Positions 21,956 through 33,135 of a stretch of DNA of 64,000 nucleotides are shown one piece after another. Under the pieces are notes generated by a model. It was not told the origin of the DNA and ran no database searches. It saw only the letters and a program-made list of their open reading frames with translations. This stretch comes from Aristolochia californica (Eukaryota; Streptophyta; Magnoliopsida; Piperales; Aristolochiaceae). The translations under genes were made by a program, and so were the position numbers. Location of the stretch: positions 26,925,208 through 26,989,207 of the forward strand of contig JARWKL010000009.1 of the NCBI GenBank assembly GCA_029961685.1, written 5' to 3'. Position 1 is the first letter of the stretch, and each line of letters starts with the position of its first letter.

Positions 21956-22269
21956 TGTTGATTATATGGAAAAGAGAAATACTTCATTGACTTAATGTAA
22001 TTGGAGTACATGAACCCCTATTTATAATAGAGGAAAGTAGTAGAGTCCAATTACAATTAAACTACCATTGTCCAAATTACACCCAAACTCTAACACTTAA
22101 AGATTAGTCTTAGCATAATTAAATAAATCAACATAAATATAAGAGTAACATAACTAAAACACCTTTAAATTTAAATTTTTTTATGAGACCTTCTTCCATT
22201 ATAATTTTGGCTTCTAAGACTTCTTATTGTCAGAGTCATGTAAGATACATCCATCTTTGCTCTTCAACA
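21956..22269 (-). repeat. LTR of NA-LTR3
   Basis: 314 bp, plus-strand TGTTGATTATATGG to CTCTTCAACA. It shares with the NA-LTR2 LTR the stretches around the TATA region (TATTTATAATAGAGG) and AACTCTAACACTTAAAG, but its outer end (minus TGTTGAAGAGC) lacks the 55-bp units. Confidence 0.7.
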
Positions 22270-24056
22270 GTTGCCACCACTGCTTCAGGTATGATTTTTG
22301 CCACTTCCTCCTCTTCATCCTAGATCATCGACTCAAGGGCTTTCAAGCATGTTATAGGTAATAAGAATATGTTACATTCCATGTCTCCATGTTTACCAAA
22401 CAAATTAATTACCATAGTCGACAGATCCCAAAACAAAGTTCTTGGGAAAGGATCCTCCTCTGTTACACCATCAGTTTCCCTCACTGATGTCTTATTTGTC
22501 CTTCAATTCCCCTTAAATTTTTTATTTTTTAGCCAATTAACAAAATGGTTTAAATGCTCCATCACCTTATCACCTTCATCTTGTGTTTTCTAGGATCTAA
22601 CAACAAAGCAGGTAATTGGTGGAGGCCATGAACATAGGGGCCTTTATTACTTAAACTTGCCTCCAATCATTGTGGTTTCCACTTCTTAGATAGGGGCAAG
22701 ATTACGGGACAACCGGTTTGTCCATCCTTCCATAGCATTACTTCAACACTTATTTCCACCTGTGAAATCTTTATCAAGTTTAAATTGTGAAGTCTATCAA
22801 TTGAGAAAACACTAGAGGACAATATATTATCCTCAAACTTAACTTAAAGGTGTTGCACCTTTTTTCATTAATTCATTTTGATGTATGGTAACCCTTAAGT
22901 GTCTCAAACATATCTCAAGTTAAGTACTTTGTCACTTTTATTGATGTCTTCACTCAAGTCACATGGCTATTTTTGTTCAATGAACGGTTTGAAATTTTTT
23001 CCATATTTAATTCATTTCATGCCTTGGTGTCCACTCAGTTTGGAAAACAAATACAAATGTTTCGGTCTGATAATGCCAAAGAGTACCTATATAGTGAATT
23101 TCAATCCTTTTGTAAGGTAATGGCATTGTCCATCAAACATCATGTGCCTACACCCCTCAAAAAAATTGTGTAGTTAAAAGAAAAAATCGACATCTTCTCA
23201 AGGTACATCGTGCCCTACTCTACTCTATGAAGGTGCCCTACTTTTGTTGGTTGCATGTCATTCTTACAGCCTACTTCCTTATGAATAGGATACCATCATT
23301 AGTACTTAGCCATAAATCCGCATACTCATTGTTATTTCTGGATGAAGACCCTTGATCCCTTCCTTTGAAGGTCTATGGTTGTACATGTTTTGTTCCTGTC
23401 ACATCCCCTCAGAAGAGTAAGTTTGAGCCTAAGTCTCTTAAGTGTATTTTTGGGTTACTCTCGTACCAAAAAAGGTTATGTCTATTATAATCCTTCTCTT
23501 TGGAAGGTAATTGTTTCTAGGGATGTCCCTTTTTTTTAAAGACACATCTTTTTATTCCTCAAAAGATGCTTCTATGGGTCTTTCATCAGTTCAGGCAACT
23601 CACAAGCTTATTATGGCACTTGATGTAGATCTACTTCAGCCCTCTGAAGCCTCGACCAACAATACACTTGTGAGTTTATGAATCCCTTCGAGTTAAGCCC
23701 ATCATCCTCTATTGTATTTGGCCAACACTTTTATACTCAGCCCATAGCTCTACAGAAGGAGCCTTAGACTTGCACTAGGTCCACTTCTCATCCTACATCA
23801 AATTTTGTTTCACACCATCGATTGTCTTCTTCATGGTATCAATTTCTTGTATCTATTTCTTCCACATATGTTCCATAGTTATATCCGAAGGCTCAGAGAT
23901 ATCTAGGACGGAAGACAGCCATGGAAGAAGAAATGCTTGCATTATATGAGAATCAGATATGGATAGTAGTTCTTCTTCCTCTTGGAAAGAAACATGTGGG
24001 TTGTTAATGGGTTTGGATGGTTATGTTATTGGCATCAATGCTTGACTAGTTGCAAA
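22270..24056 (+). pseudogene. Ty1/copia protease-integrase remnant (copia-3)
   Basis: The order is copia-like. A pre-integrase segment (NMLHSMSPCLPNKLITIVD, SLTDVLFVLQFPLNF) lies near 22365-22520. The integrase core (YFVTFIDVFTQVTWLFLF near 22928-22982, FRSDNAKEY near 23062-23090) follows, then the integrase C-terminus to about 23500. A degraded linker and the start of RT run up to the solo LTR at 24062. Frameshifts and stops are frequent. No gag is visible on the left, where NA-LTR3 adjoins. Confidence 0.78.
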
Positions 24057-24061
24057 GGTGT
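24057..24061 (+). other. Target-site duplication of solo LTR, left copy
   Basis: GGTGT here and GGTGT at 24606-24610 are identical and directly border the solo LTR. Confidence 0.85.
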
Positions 24062-24605
24062 TGTTAAATTTAGGATCCCTTTTCCAATGTTTTGAGCAAG
24101 AGAAAAGAGAAAGAAGAAAAAGAAAAGGGGAAGAAAAGTGTACTCCAAGCAAAGAGGAAGAGATTTACTCAACAAAGAATTGTAGAACATGATTAATTCC
24201 AAATTAAAACACCTCTATTTATAGTAGAGGAAGTGATAGAGTCTTTATACAATTAACTTTTAAGTCTCCTAATTACATTCCAACTATGACTCTCTATGAT
24301 AAGTCTATCATGAAAGGATAACACAATCTACTAGAGGTCTAATATAACTTGAACTCTTAACTCTTCTTCAATCACGTGGACATAAGAGAGGAGGCTGGCT
24401 CATGATCTTATCTTTGTGGATTCCACATGATCTTCCGACTCATATTAATAAGATTATTAGTTTGTGGTATCTTTGTGGGTCCCACTTAATCTTCAAGTCT
24501 TCTAATTTATTCCAACTTGTGCCTCTTATCTCTTAACTCATGCTAGCTTGGGTAAGGACTCTTCTTGGCATCCCACGTCCTCATTGCGGGTCCCACATTG
24601 TAACA
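24062..24605 (-). repeat. Solo LTR in the copia-3 reverse transcriptase
   Basis: 544 bp, plus-strand TGTTAAATTTAGGATCC to CATTGTAACA, with perfect 5-bp duplications (GGTGT). No internal sequence remains. The relative at 54419-54998 carries a primer site on its left, so the minus strand is the sense strand. It splits the RT between CLTSCKG and VDYEETFSP-like sequence near 24630. Confidence 0.85.
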
Positions 24606-24610
24606 GGTGT

Positions 24611-25690
24611 ATACACAGTGTTATGAAGTGGATTATGAGGAAACATTTTCCCCACTGGCTAAAGTAAACTAGGTATGCATCTTATTATATGTATCCCATT
24701 AATTCCTCTTGGCCAATATATTAATTTGATGTAAAAAATACCTTCTTGAATAGGGACATTAAAGAAGAGATATATATGCATCAATCACCAGGTTTTGTGG
24801 TTGAGGGGGACCCCATATGCAAATTGAGGACGTCTTTATATGGGTTTAAACAGTCTCCTCAAGCTTGGTTTGACAAATTTAGCCAAGCAATATTGCTGTT
24901 TAGATTCAATCGGTGCTTAGTAGATCATTTTGTCTTTGTCAAGAATACCTTAAAGGGAAAAGTATTACTAGCAGTTTATGTAGATGATATCATCTTAACT
25001 AGTAGTGATGTAGACAACATGAAATCAGTCAAAGAGAAGATATGCAAAGAATTTAAAATGAAGGATCTGGGACTTTTAAAATATTTTTTGGGTATTGAGG
25101 TATTCTAGTCAAAGGATGAGATTGTATTATCTTTGAGAAAGTGTGTTTTAGATCTACTAGAGGGGACGTGTATTATGGGGTGTCGGTCAATAGACACTCC
25201 TATGGATGCCAATACAAAGCTATGTGCAAGTTCTAGAGAATATGTTGTTATAGGTAAATATCAGAGGCTTATGAGAAGGATTATTTACCTCATAGCGACC
25301 AAACCAGATACATTATATACAGTAAGTGTGGTGAGTTACTATATGCACAAACGACAACTTACCCATTGAAAATACTTGGAGAGGATACTAAGATATTTAA
25401 AATGGGCTCTGGGGAAAGGGCTTCTCTATAAGAATCATGGCCAATTCAACATAGAAGGTTTTTCTGATGTAGATTGGGTTGGATCACCTGATCACAGGAA
25501 GTCCGCTTTTGTGTATTGTACCTTAGTTGGAGGTAACCTAGTTACATGGAGAAGAAAAAGCAAGATGTTGTTGCGAGATCTAATGCATAAACAAAGTACA
25601 AAGTTATGACCCACACATTCAGTGAACTTCTATGGATTAGATCCCTTCTTACTGAATTGGGATTCTATAAAGGAGCATTTATAGAATTAT
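24611..25690 (+). pseudogene. Ty1/copia reverse transcriptase and RNase H (copia-3)
   Basis: RT resumes after the solo LTR. From 24746 to 25108 it is open and carries CKLRTSLYGFKQSPQAWFDKF and the catalytic VYVDDIILTSSD (YVDD at 24977-24988), then KDLGLLKYFLGIEV. RNase H follows at 25376-25609 (LRYLKWALGKGLL, GFSDVDWVGSPDHRKS). The frame breaks after 25108, 25369 and 25609. The RNase H is cut near 25690, where a hAT-type element starts. The YVDD is intact, but the gene as a whole is dead. Confidence 0.85.
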
Positions 25691-25691
25691 T

Positions 25692-27381
25692 CTGAGCCCA
25701 GCTCAAGCCTAAAATTGTAATTGAGTTCGAGCCCAAGAATTTTAACAGGGTTTGAGTTTGAGATGAGTTTGAACTCCAACCTATATTTAAATCTTTGCAT
25801 AAAATACATATCATCTAAGGTGGAACTTTTTACCCAACTTCATAAAGTAAGGATTTTTGTCAAAGTTTCTTCGGTTCCCTTGTAATAGAAGGTATTTTTT
25901 ATGGTCATATCATTTTTCAGATCTAGTAAGATCCCTCCAAGGATATTTCTTCACTTCTATGATGAAATTGTCGACAAGCTCATACATTGCATAGCAAAAA
26001 CTCAATGGCTAACTCTTTAGCAAAACATGGAGTTGATCTACAAGAACTTATCATGGCAAATACATCTCCAATTGATGTTTGAAGGGTAAAGGCTAGCCCC
26101 ACCGTATCAAATATGCCAAATAATCGTAGAATTGGAAATAAATAAGAAACTAAATGATTCAACCGACCTCACAACTTAAAAATTTCTTGATCCACATATG
26201 CATTAATTATAGAACAATTAAAATTTTGTAAAAAAGTAAGATATATCTTTTTCCCACTTTAATTACAAAGTAATTGCTATTATTTCTGTTATTCAACAAC
26301 TTTTTTGGCAGTTAAAAAACTATAAAAAAATAACTTAAAAGAATAAAAAGCTCATAACAGTTCTTTTCTCGATTAACTAGAGAATCACAGAAAGAAATAG
26401 AAATAATACATAGATCACAAGGGCAAAGGTCCACATGTAACTAAAATGAGTACAGTGTTGCATTGATAGAGAACTCAATACACTATTAAGAAAAAAACAA
26501 GAAACTATGATATTCTAGCCTGATGATTTTTATATGCACATACTGTCAAACAAGTGGACAACACTATAACATAAACATATATCGGTAACTAACAAGAGCT
26601 CTGATTTTGTCCAAACTATTGAAAGCTTTCTCGGCATCAAAGCTCCTCATGAAGACCACCAGAGCACAACCCAAGTCCTCAAGCACTTTTGTCTCTAATT
26701 TATTAAGCTCCTCAACTTTGTCAAATATTGTAATCAAATCTTCATTTGAAGGGAAAGTAGTACCTTGGCCAAATGTCAGGAGAATGGTGGTTAGACCACC
26801 TCCGTTAACTTCCTTGTGGTTTGCCTCAATATGAGAGTAAACATTAGCATTGCCAAGTGTATCGACTTTTTCTAAAGCTCTCTCCCTGGTTCTCTTCCTG
26901 GAAGCATCGGAATTCTCTTCTTCTCTTAACTTCCGTTTTTTATGTTTAGCTTTACCTTCGGTCTCCTTGGTACCTTTTGAATGTTTATTTCCAAGCAGCA
27001 TAATATTCTTGGGCTTAGTGAATGATGATATCCTCTTTCAACCAGAAGACCCTTCTCCTCCACGATGATCACTTGTTAAAGATTGAAGAGGAAGAACATT
27101 GATCTTTCGATTTTTGCATGCCCCAAATCTATTCCCGAACTTTGAAGGTTGCCGTTGTCAAATCCCTGATTCCCTGAATCCCTGAAGTGTCATTAAGTAA
27201 TCAGCCGGCTAGCGACCATCTGAACTGAACCACAGTTTGTTCGAGCTTGGCTCGTTAACTTAAACAAGCTTGATCTCCATCTCGAATTTTATTCGAGATC
27301 AAGATAAATCGAACCAAACTGAGACGGAACCGAGCCGAGCCTTAGCTACTCACAAACCTACTCGGTTCGATGCCACCCCTA
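25692..27381. mobile_element. hAT-type element hAT3, left end eroded, with captured gene fragment
   Basis: The right end (TCGGTTCGATGCCACCCCTA) matches the right ends of hAT2 and, less exactly, hAT1. The left side starts within the CGAGC-rich subterminal zone (GAGCCCAGCTCAAGCC, then CCTAAAATTGTAATTGAG), matching hAT1 near 6500-6540; about 75 terminal bases are missing, so no 8-bp duplication can be read. No transposase is present. The interior contains a minus-strand open reading frame (26564-27001) resembling a PWWP-domain protein. Confidence 0.65.
26564..27001 (-). pseudogene. Captured fragment of a PWWP-domain protein gene (inside hAT3)
   Basis: A 145-residue open frame. It starts MLLGNKHSKGT and has a Lys/Arg-rich, nuclear-signal-like stretch (KAKHKKRKLREEE, about residues 18-30). 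It then runs into a compact region of about 70 residues: LTTILLTFGQGTTFPSNEDL, IFDKVEELNKLETKVL, CALVVFMRSFDAEKAFNS, ALVSYR. From memory of the family, plant PWWP-domain proteins carry such an RRM-like C-terminal module (FPS..L..IF..FG.L...ETEV...ARVVF.RS.DAE.AF). The reading stays open upstream of the ATG only to a stop near 27038. It lies between hAT ends and lacks the PWWP domain itself. It is most likely a captured, partly spliced or decayed copy of a host gene; expression is unknown. Confidence 0.55.
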
Positions 27382-27450
27382 GCTCCAACCTTAGGTATCT
27401 TGTATTTTAATTTCAAAATTAGGTTTTGTTATCATAAAAAATGGGGAGAT

Positions 27451-28897
27451 TGTTGATTGTTTGTTGACTCAATTCTTGATTTTGAAGATAACGAAACTTA
27501 ATAGAGCTGACAATTGTAAATCTAGTATTTTAGATATTTTTCCTTCAATCTACATTAACTTCAAAGTCTAAAGCATTGAATCTATACAAGTTTCTCAAAG
27601 ACCAAACTTCATGGAACTCTTGAAGAAGCACCCTCAGAAGATGAATACAAATTGAAGACTAGAGTTTTAGTATTCACTGAGAAATATCAAATCTATGTAA
27701 AGAGAGTTATCTAGTCCTTCCAAAATTTGAGGTACATTGCAAACTTGGAGTTTTACGACTTGTTTTGCATTCAAACATATATTCACAAACTCATATACAT
27801 ATTGCATACATATTAGAATCACTTAGGAACATTCATTCTCATACTTTAATAGAATATTAGATAAACTGACACACGAATGATCGATCAACATCAGCCAATG
27901 ATCTATCAACCAGAAATACATAGGCCAAAAATAGAAAGCATGATTGATCAACCCAAGGCTGATTGATCGATCATCCAAAACATGGCCAATTTGTGCTATA
28001 AAGTATGATCGATCAACCCATTTGGACTAATCGATCGATATTGTCTACATAAAGTAATTTTTTGCTAATTGATGGATCAACCTCAGTGACTGATCGATCA
28101 TATAGAACTTTGTCAAGCAAGGACATAAAGCATAATCTATCATAGGAAGATCATTGATCAATCATAATTGCAATGCACTACTACAGGGAATTCTGATTGA
28201 TTGGTCAACTTAAAATGCTAGACCCAACAAGAAGATATCAATGATACCATCGATCAATAAGATGCATTTTGACAGAAAAATAGTTATTACACTCGATTGA
28301 TCGATCATCTACTTTCCATTGATCGATCAATGTAAATTGATTTCTTTTTCAAATGGGCAAAAAATAACTAGTTTGGCTTGGGGAACTTAAAAATGCCTGA
28401 CCAAACCTCCATTGAGAAGTTCATGAGCATTTATTGGTATATCCACAAGCTTCTATTCTCAATCCTTTGAAAATTTTCTTAAAGTGCTGTTTTGAGAGAG
28501 TGATCCAAAATCAGGAAAAATCTTCCGCTTTTGTCAAATCTTCTCCATTGCATACACATTAGACAAGATCTATCATTCTACATTGTGCTACAAAAATTGG
28601 AGGTTTGGATCTCTCAAGGAGAAGGTTTATCTACATTTGATAAAGGGTGTAAGTTTTACCTTTGTTTTGTATTTTGTTTTGAGAAAGGTTCATCTAAAAT
28701 TTGTTGGAAACTAGATAGAAAGAGTCTAACTAGAGGTAAATCTAGCCAATCTGTTGGGAAAATTATCTTTATTTGAGCTATACATGGGAACATTGATAAG
28801 AAAATATTTTGTGTCAACTATTGTGGTGTGTGAATGTTTTATGCCCGCTGCCTCTTCCTTCTTGAGAAGCCACATGGGCTAACTTTAGGCGTCAACA
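27451..28897 (+). repeat. Sirevirus-like LTR A with GATCGATC palindromes
   Basis: A purine tract with the context TTATCATAAAAAATGGGGAG precedes TGTTGATTG at 27451. This resembles the 3'-LTR border of plant copia elements of the Sirevirus type. The LTR ends GTCAACA at 28897, about 1.45 kb. The part 27878-28340 holds at least six GATCGATC words, paired as TGATCGATCAAC and GATTGATCGATCAT at irregular 75-90-bp spacing. A leader-like stretch (CTTCTCAAG... GGATCTCTC, then GTAAGTTTTACC) lies near 28600-28660 and recurs in LTRs B and C. Confidence 0.6.
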
Positions 28898-29480
28898 AAC
28901 TTCCTAAGAGTAGCTAGCTCAAGATTAGTCAAGCGATGGGTATTTCTCATTAGATTTCAAAACTTGAAATCTTAGGAGTAAAATCACATAATAGATATTA
29001 CTCATATGACCTTTTACATCCTATTAGCATATTACTCATAGTGCCTTCACATCCCATTGATTCTATAGCACATAAATGAAAATTTTTCTCTACTTTTGTC
29101 ATTGCATGGACCTCACCTTAGCATACCTTTTTAATGTATGACAAACAGGACGAGAAATTATATAGCATGAGGGAAAAAGGTGTAGAATAGATTAAGGGGA
29201 AGTCTACACCAAATATGAACTTATACATGCATAAATCTACGGGGAGTTAATTCTTATGCATGTATAAATTAAGGGGAAAACCCATACTTATGAAGTTAAT
29301 CCTTGTGTCAAAATGCTAGACCATTTAGGACTTTCCTTGCATATAGTTGACAAGTTTTGGAGTATAAAAGAAAAATAATCATCTGATAGCAACATGTCAT
29401 CCTCCAAATTATCAACATACACTTTTAATGTTTATAAGATTCAATCTAGGGATCTTATCATCATAAAAAAAGGGAGAGAT
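28898..29480 (+). other. Non-coding stretch between LTRs A and B, ending in a purine tract
   Basis: No coding domain is visible. The end (CTTATCATCATAAAAAAAGG then GAGAGAT) is again the Sirevirus-like purine tract context next to TGTTAGACC, so this is probably the last internal segment of an element whose 3' LTR is LTR B. Confidence 0.5.
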
Positions 29481-31162
29481 TGTTAGACCTATAATAGAGT
29501 CATATTTATGTTTACTGCTTTTGTGATAACAAAATAGGTAGCTTGAAAGTGTGCTACTAACGGTGTTATTTGTGTAGTTAGACATATTCTTTCTAGCATG
29601 AACATTACAAAGTCTACGACAAAAGCTCAAAATAAACAAATGTTGCATCAAGTTGTCAAGTCAAAACCCTAAGGAAATTAGTATTGAAGATTATTTTTGA
29701 GAAGAAGAACCTACAAAAGGAAGATAAACAAAATTTGAAGACTAGAGTCAAAGTTGTATAGAACATCTAAAAAACTTTAGCATATAAGTAAACAACTACC
29801 AAACTCCGATTATTTAAATGCATATAATGGAGCTTTAGCGCAAAATGTCTTTTAAATTTTGCTTGGTCGATGCATACAAATAACTAAAACATGTTAGAAC
29901 TACTTAGGAATAAAATTTCTCATGCTTTGAAGTCAATTCTAGCAAATTAGCTTTGGATTGATCAATTATCATCTGCCAATGATAGATCAACCAGAATGTG
30001 TATTGGCAAGAAATATAAATCGTGATCGATCAACTTGAACTTTGCCAGATTGTACTTCAAAGAATGATCGATCATTCATGTCCAAGCATACAAAATTTGT
30101 AAAGCATGATTGATCACCCTATTAGACTGATCGATTAAGCAAAACCATGCCAATAAGGGATTCCATGTATGATCGATCACTGCCTAGACATTGATCGACC
30201 ATACATGTATTGCACATCGAGTAACTTTACTGCATGATCAATCGATTTGTGTACACAAATTGATCAACTTAACTTGTCAGACCCAACTGTAAAATATTGA
30301 TCAATCATTCCAATCAATCAAATCAGTCATTTCTGACAAAAAAATAATTATTATACTTGATTGATCGATCATTCACTTACATTGATCAATCATTCACTTA
30401 CATTGATCAATCATTCACTTACATTGATCGGTCAAAGAGATGTTGACTTTTTGCGAATGTGCAATAAAGGGTAGTTTGGCTTAGGGAACTTCTAAATACC
30501 CCTCCAAATATCTTAAGGACGTTGAGTTGTGCCTATATTTAAAATCTAAACTATGGAAAATTAATTTGAGCCTCACTTCCTCATTTTTATTGATTATAAG
30601 AGAAAATTCTGAAAATTGCCCAAACTTTCATTCTTTCTTCCACCAAGCTGCCTACACATATTGATTCGAGCTTAAATTTTGAAGACTTGGATCACACTTG
30701 GAAATTGGGTTGTCTCTCCAAAGCAATTCGTAAGTTTTTTTATTTTTCCTTTTTATTTTTCATTGGAAATATGTAAAGGTTGTCTATGATCTTAGTCTAG
30801 AAAGAAAAGAACCTCTAGAGCTAAAATCTAGTTGTAATATTTTGGGAGAGATTGAAATTGTGTAATAGGGTATTACACATGGCTTAAAGTGAACCAAAAT
30901 CTCTTTTGTATTCCTCCAACTATTAGAGTAAGATAGTAGATATTCCTAAGCAAGCGTTCTTGGGTGGTGCTAACAATAGAGAAACATTGATAACAAAAAT
31001 TATTTGTGTTCCTTTCTATGGTTGTGTGCTTATGTGTTAAATTTATAATTCACATTTAAATTCCATGATTCAAATGAATGATTAATTAAGCACATTAATA
31101 GTTTTTAATTATAAAATCTCAATTCATGCCTCCCCCACCTTGAAAGGCCACCTAAGCCAACA
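29481..31162 (+). repeat. Sirevirus-like LTR B with GATCGATC palindromes
   Basis: It opens TGTTAGACC after the purine tract and ends AAGCCAACA, about 1.68 kb. The central part (29950-30440) has at least four GATCGATC words and many one-base variants. A 21-bp tandem array (ATTCACTTACATTGATCAATC-like, about 30370-30430) is inside it. The leader-like stretch near 30680-30740 matches LTRs A and C. Confidence 0.6.
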
Positions 31163-32520
31163 ACTTGTATAGTTATCTAACTTTCCTTTTTTTTACTTCC
31201 TCTTGTTAAAAAATAAAATGAGATACTAATAAAGCATGATCAATCATTGACTCAAACATCGTCCATCATATAGAATGATAACACTAATGTTATAAAGCAT
31301 AATTGATTATCTCATGTTGCATGATCAATCATACAAAACTTTGCAGAGCCAGTTCTACAAAGTATGATCACAATCGAATTGGATTGGTTGATCAACGAGT
31401 TTTCTAAATGGTTGAGAACTCATTGATTGATGCCCTGATCAATCAAATAGGCTTATGGAACATAAAAATTATAGTCGTTATACATGGTTGATCAATCATA
31501 CATTTTCATTGATGAATTAACATTTTTTGTAGGATTTTGTTTATAGGAAAAAAATGGCTAATATACAAATAAGCTCCTACACTCTTAGATGACAAGGAGT
31601 TGAACTTACAGTGGCAAACCAAAGTTCTGAAAGTTTATTTATGGGCTCATAATTTCACTTTTACCCTTTTGAAGAAAAACTCCAATATCTCCTATATCCT
31701 ACTTTGTCTTCGCATATTTGTATTCAAAGTTCCTTCAAGCTCCACTACATCTTCATCATGCTTAAAATTTTGGACGGTTGGATCTCACTAGGAGAAGTGC
31801 TATCTCTTTTTAAAAACGTTGTAAGTTTGTTTTTACTATTTTGTATTTTATACTTTCTTTTATATAGGTTATCTAGTACCTTAAATCTAGATTAATTGAA
31901 ATTCTAAAAGCTGAAATCTAAAAGGGGAGTGCCAACTTGAGTCATAATCTAGTATGCATTGAATCTTTTAGAGAACCTGAAATCTCATTGTAATTTTTGT
32001 TAAGAGAGAAAATATTTCTAAAAATTAAATTATGTAATAAATTAATAAGTTAGTGACAAATCAATCAAAAGAATGATTTGTCATGATTTCCTAAAAATCA
32101 AGAAACAAATCATGAATGATTTTGATTTCTTAAATTAAAGAAATTTGAATCCTTACTTCAACTTATAAATAGGTTTGCATTGATGTAAAAAAATATTCTG
32201 ATTCAATAGAAAATTTTCGGTTCTCTCTCTCTATCCGTGGATTGGGCTCCAAAGGCTGAACTACGTAAAATTATCTTGTATGTTTTGTTCCTTACATTTT
32301 TAATTTCATTTTTACAAAAAAATCCTTCAATTTTTAGCTAATAGATAATATTAGTAGCATTTTCCTGAGAAAAAAATTATTGGGTGGTGACTATGATTAG
32401 AGGAATATTGAGAGCAAAAACTTATTGTCTCCGTATAGTGTGTGTTTGTTTTATTATTTGTCACACTTAAGTTTTTAATTTAAAATCTCAATTCAGCCCT
32501 TCTTGAGAATAACACACTTT
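31163..32520 (+). repeat. Partial Sirevirus-like LTR C
   Basis: It continues directly after LTR B with the same architecture (TGATCAATCAT words 31230-31510, TTTTGGACGGTTGGATCTC near 31766, and an end near CCCTTCTTGAGAATAACAC at about 32495). The start is missing. It lacks a purine tract at its left side. Three related LTRs in a row with little or no interior suggest repeated LTR-LTR exchange. Confidence 0.5.
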
Positions 32521-32939
32521 ATAGGCCATGGTTATACGGTTTTGTGCAATCTGCAGGATGCATTTAGTTGTTAATCAATGACAAGGGAATTTATCATTCT
32601 TCTCAAAACCATATGGGTAGAAGCTTTCCATATATGAAAAAAAATTTAAAAAATTTAATTATTAATTTACCTTTTTATTTTACTCAATGTATTTGTCATA
32701 TTAAACATCTATCAAGTTCATATGAAAAAAACCCTTAAAAAATATATGTGAATATCACATAAAAAGGGCCAGTAGTAGAAGTAAAAGTAGAAAGTAAAAA
32801 TAACTCTTTGCAGAAGAGCTCGAAGACCCAACTTCGATGTAAATCTTTGGGCAGTTGGGCTAGCTTAAGCCTTAAAATTCGAGTTTCGATACTCCTCAAT
32901 TTCTATTTAGTTATGAAATACTAAATATATATTTCGATG
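32521..32939. other. Intergenic stretch upstream of the putative CBL first exon
   Basis: An AT-rich stretch with no coding or repeat feature I can name. It would contain the CBL promoter if the first exon at 32940-33135 is correct. I did not find a TATA box I would defend. Confidence 0.3.
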
Positions 32940-33135
32940 AACCATCCGTAACCCTATTCTTCCTCTTCCTCCAGGAATTAGGCTGGAAACTCCTATCGTT
33001 TTGTGCCTTCCGGTGACCCCTCCCATCATCTATTTTTAAAGAAAAAAACAGAAAAAAAGCATCCGTTCATACGGCGATCATATTCAAATTTCACTTCGAA
33101 AGGCGGTCTTCTGTATTTCCATAAAAAAGTTTCAG
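32940..33135 (+). other. Putative non-coding first exon (5' UTR) of the CBL gene
   Basis: A stretch with pyrimidine-rich segments typical of plant 5' UTRs (TTCTTCCTCTTCCTCC at 32957) leads to a good donor, TTCAG|GTAAAATTT, at 33135/33136. The next acceptor that fits upstream of the CBL start codon is at 48467-48468. Several CBL genes have a 5'-UTR intron, but the link here is inference: no transcript evidence is available and the 15-kb distance is large. Confidence 0.35.

Larger units (their letters stand above)
20728..22269 (-). mobile_element. Minus-strand partial copy of the NA-LTR family (NA-LTR3)
   Basis: An LTR (21956-22269) with adjacent primer site (21941-21955) points leftward. The interior next to the primer site reads, on the minus strand, AGGTTCTGTGAGTTGAC, as does NA-LTR2 at 17937. 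Sequence near 21120-21190, read on the minus strand, resembles 17100-17160 (TTACCCCTTT... TTTTGACTCTCA). It therefore belongs to the same family in inverse orientation. I find no second LTR or coding domain. It appears inserted at the 5' side of the copia-3 pol. Confidence 0.65.

Noticed and set aside
27878..30440. Evenly spaced short palindromic repeats resembling a CRISPR array
   Set aside because: Spacing and repeat sequence are irregular, the words are only 8-10 bp, and the setting is a plant LTR retrotransposon.
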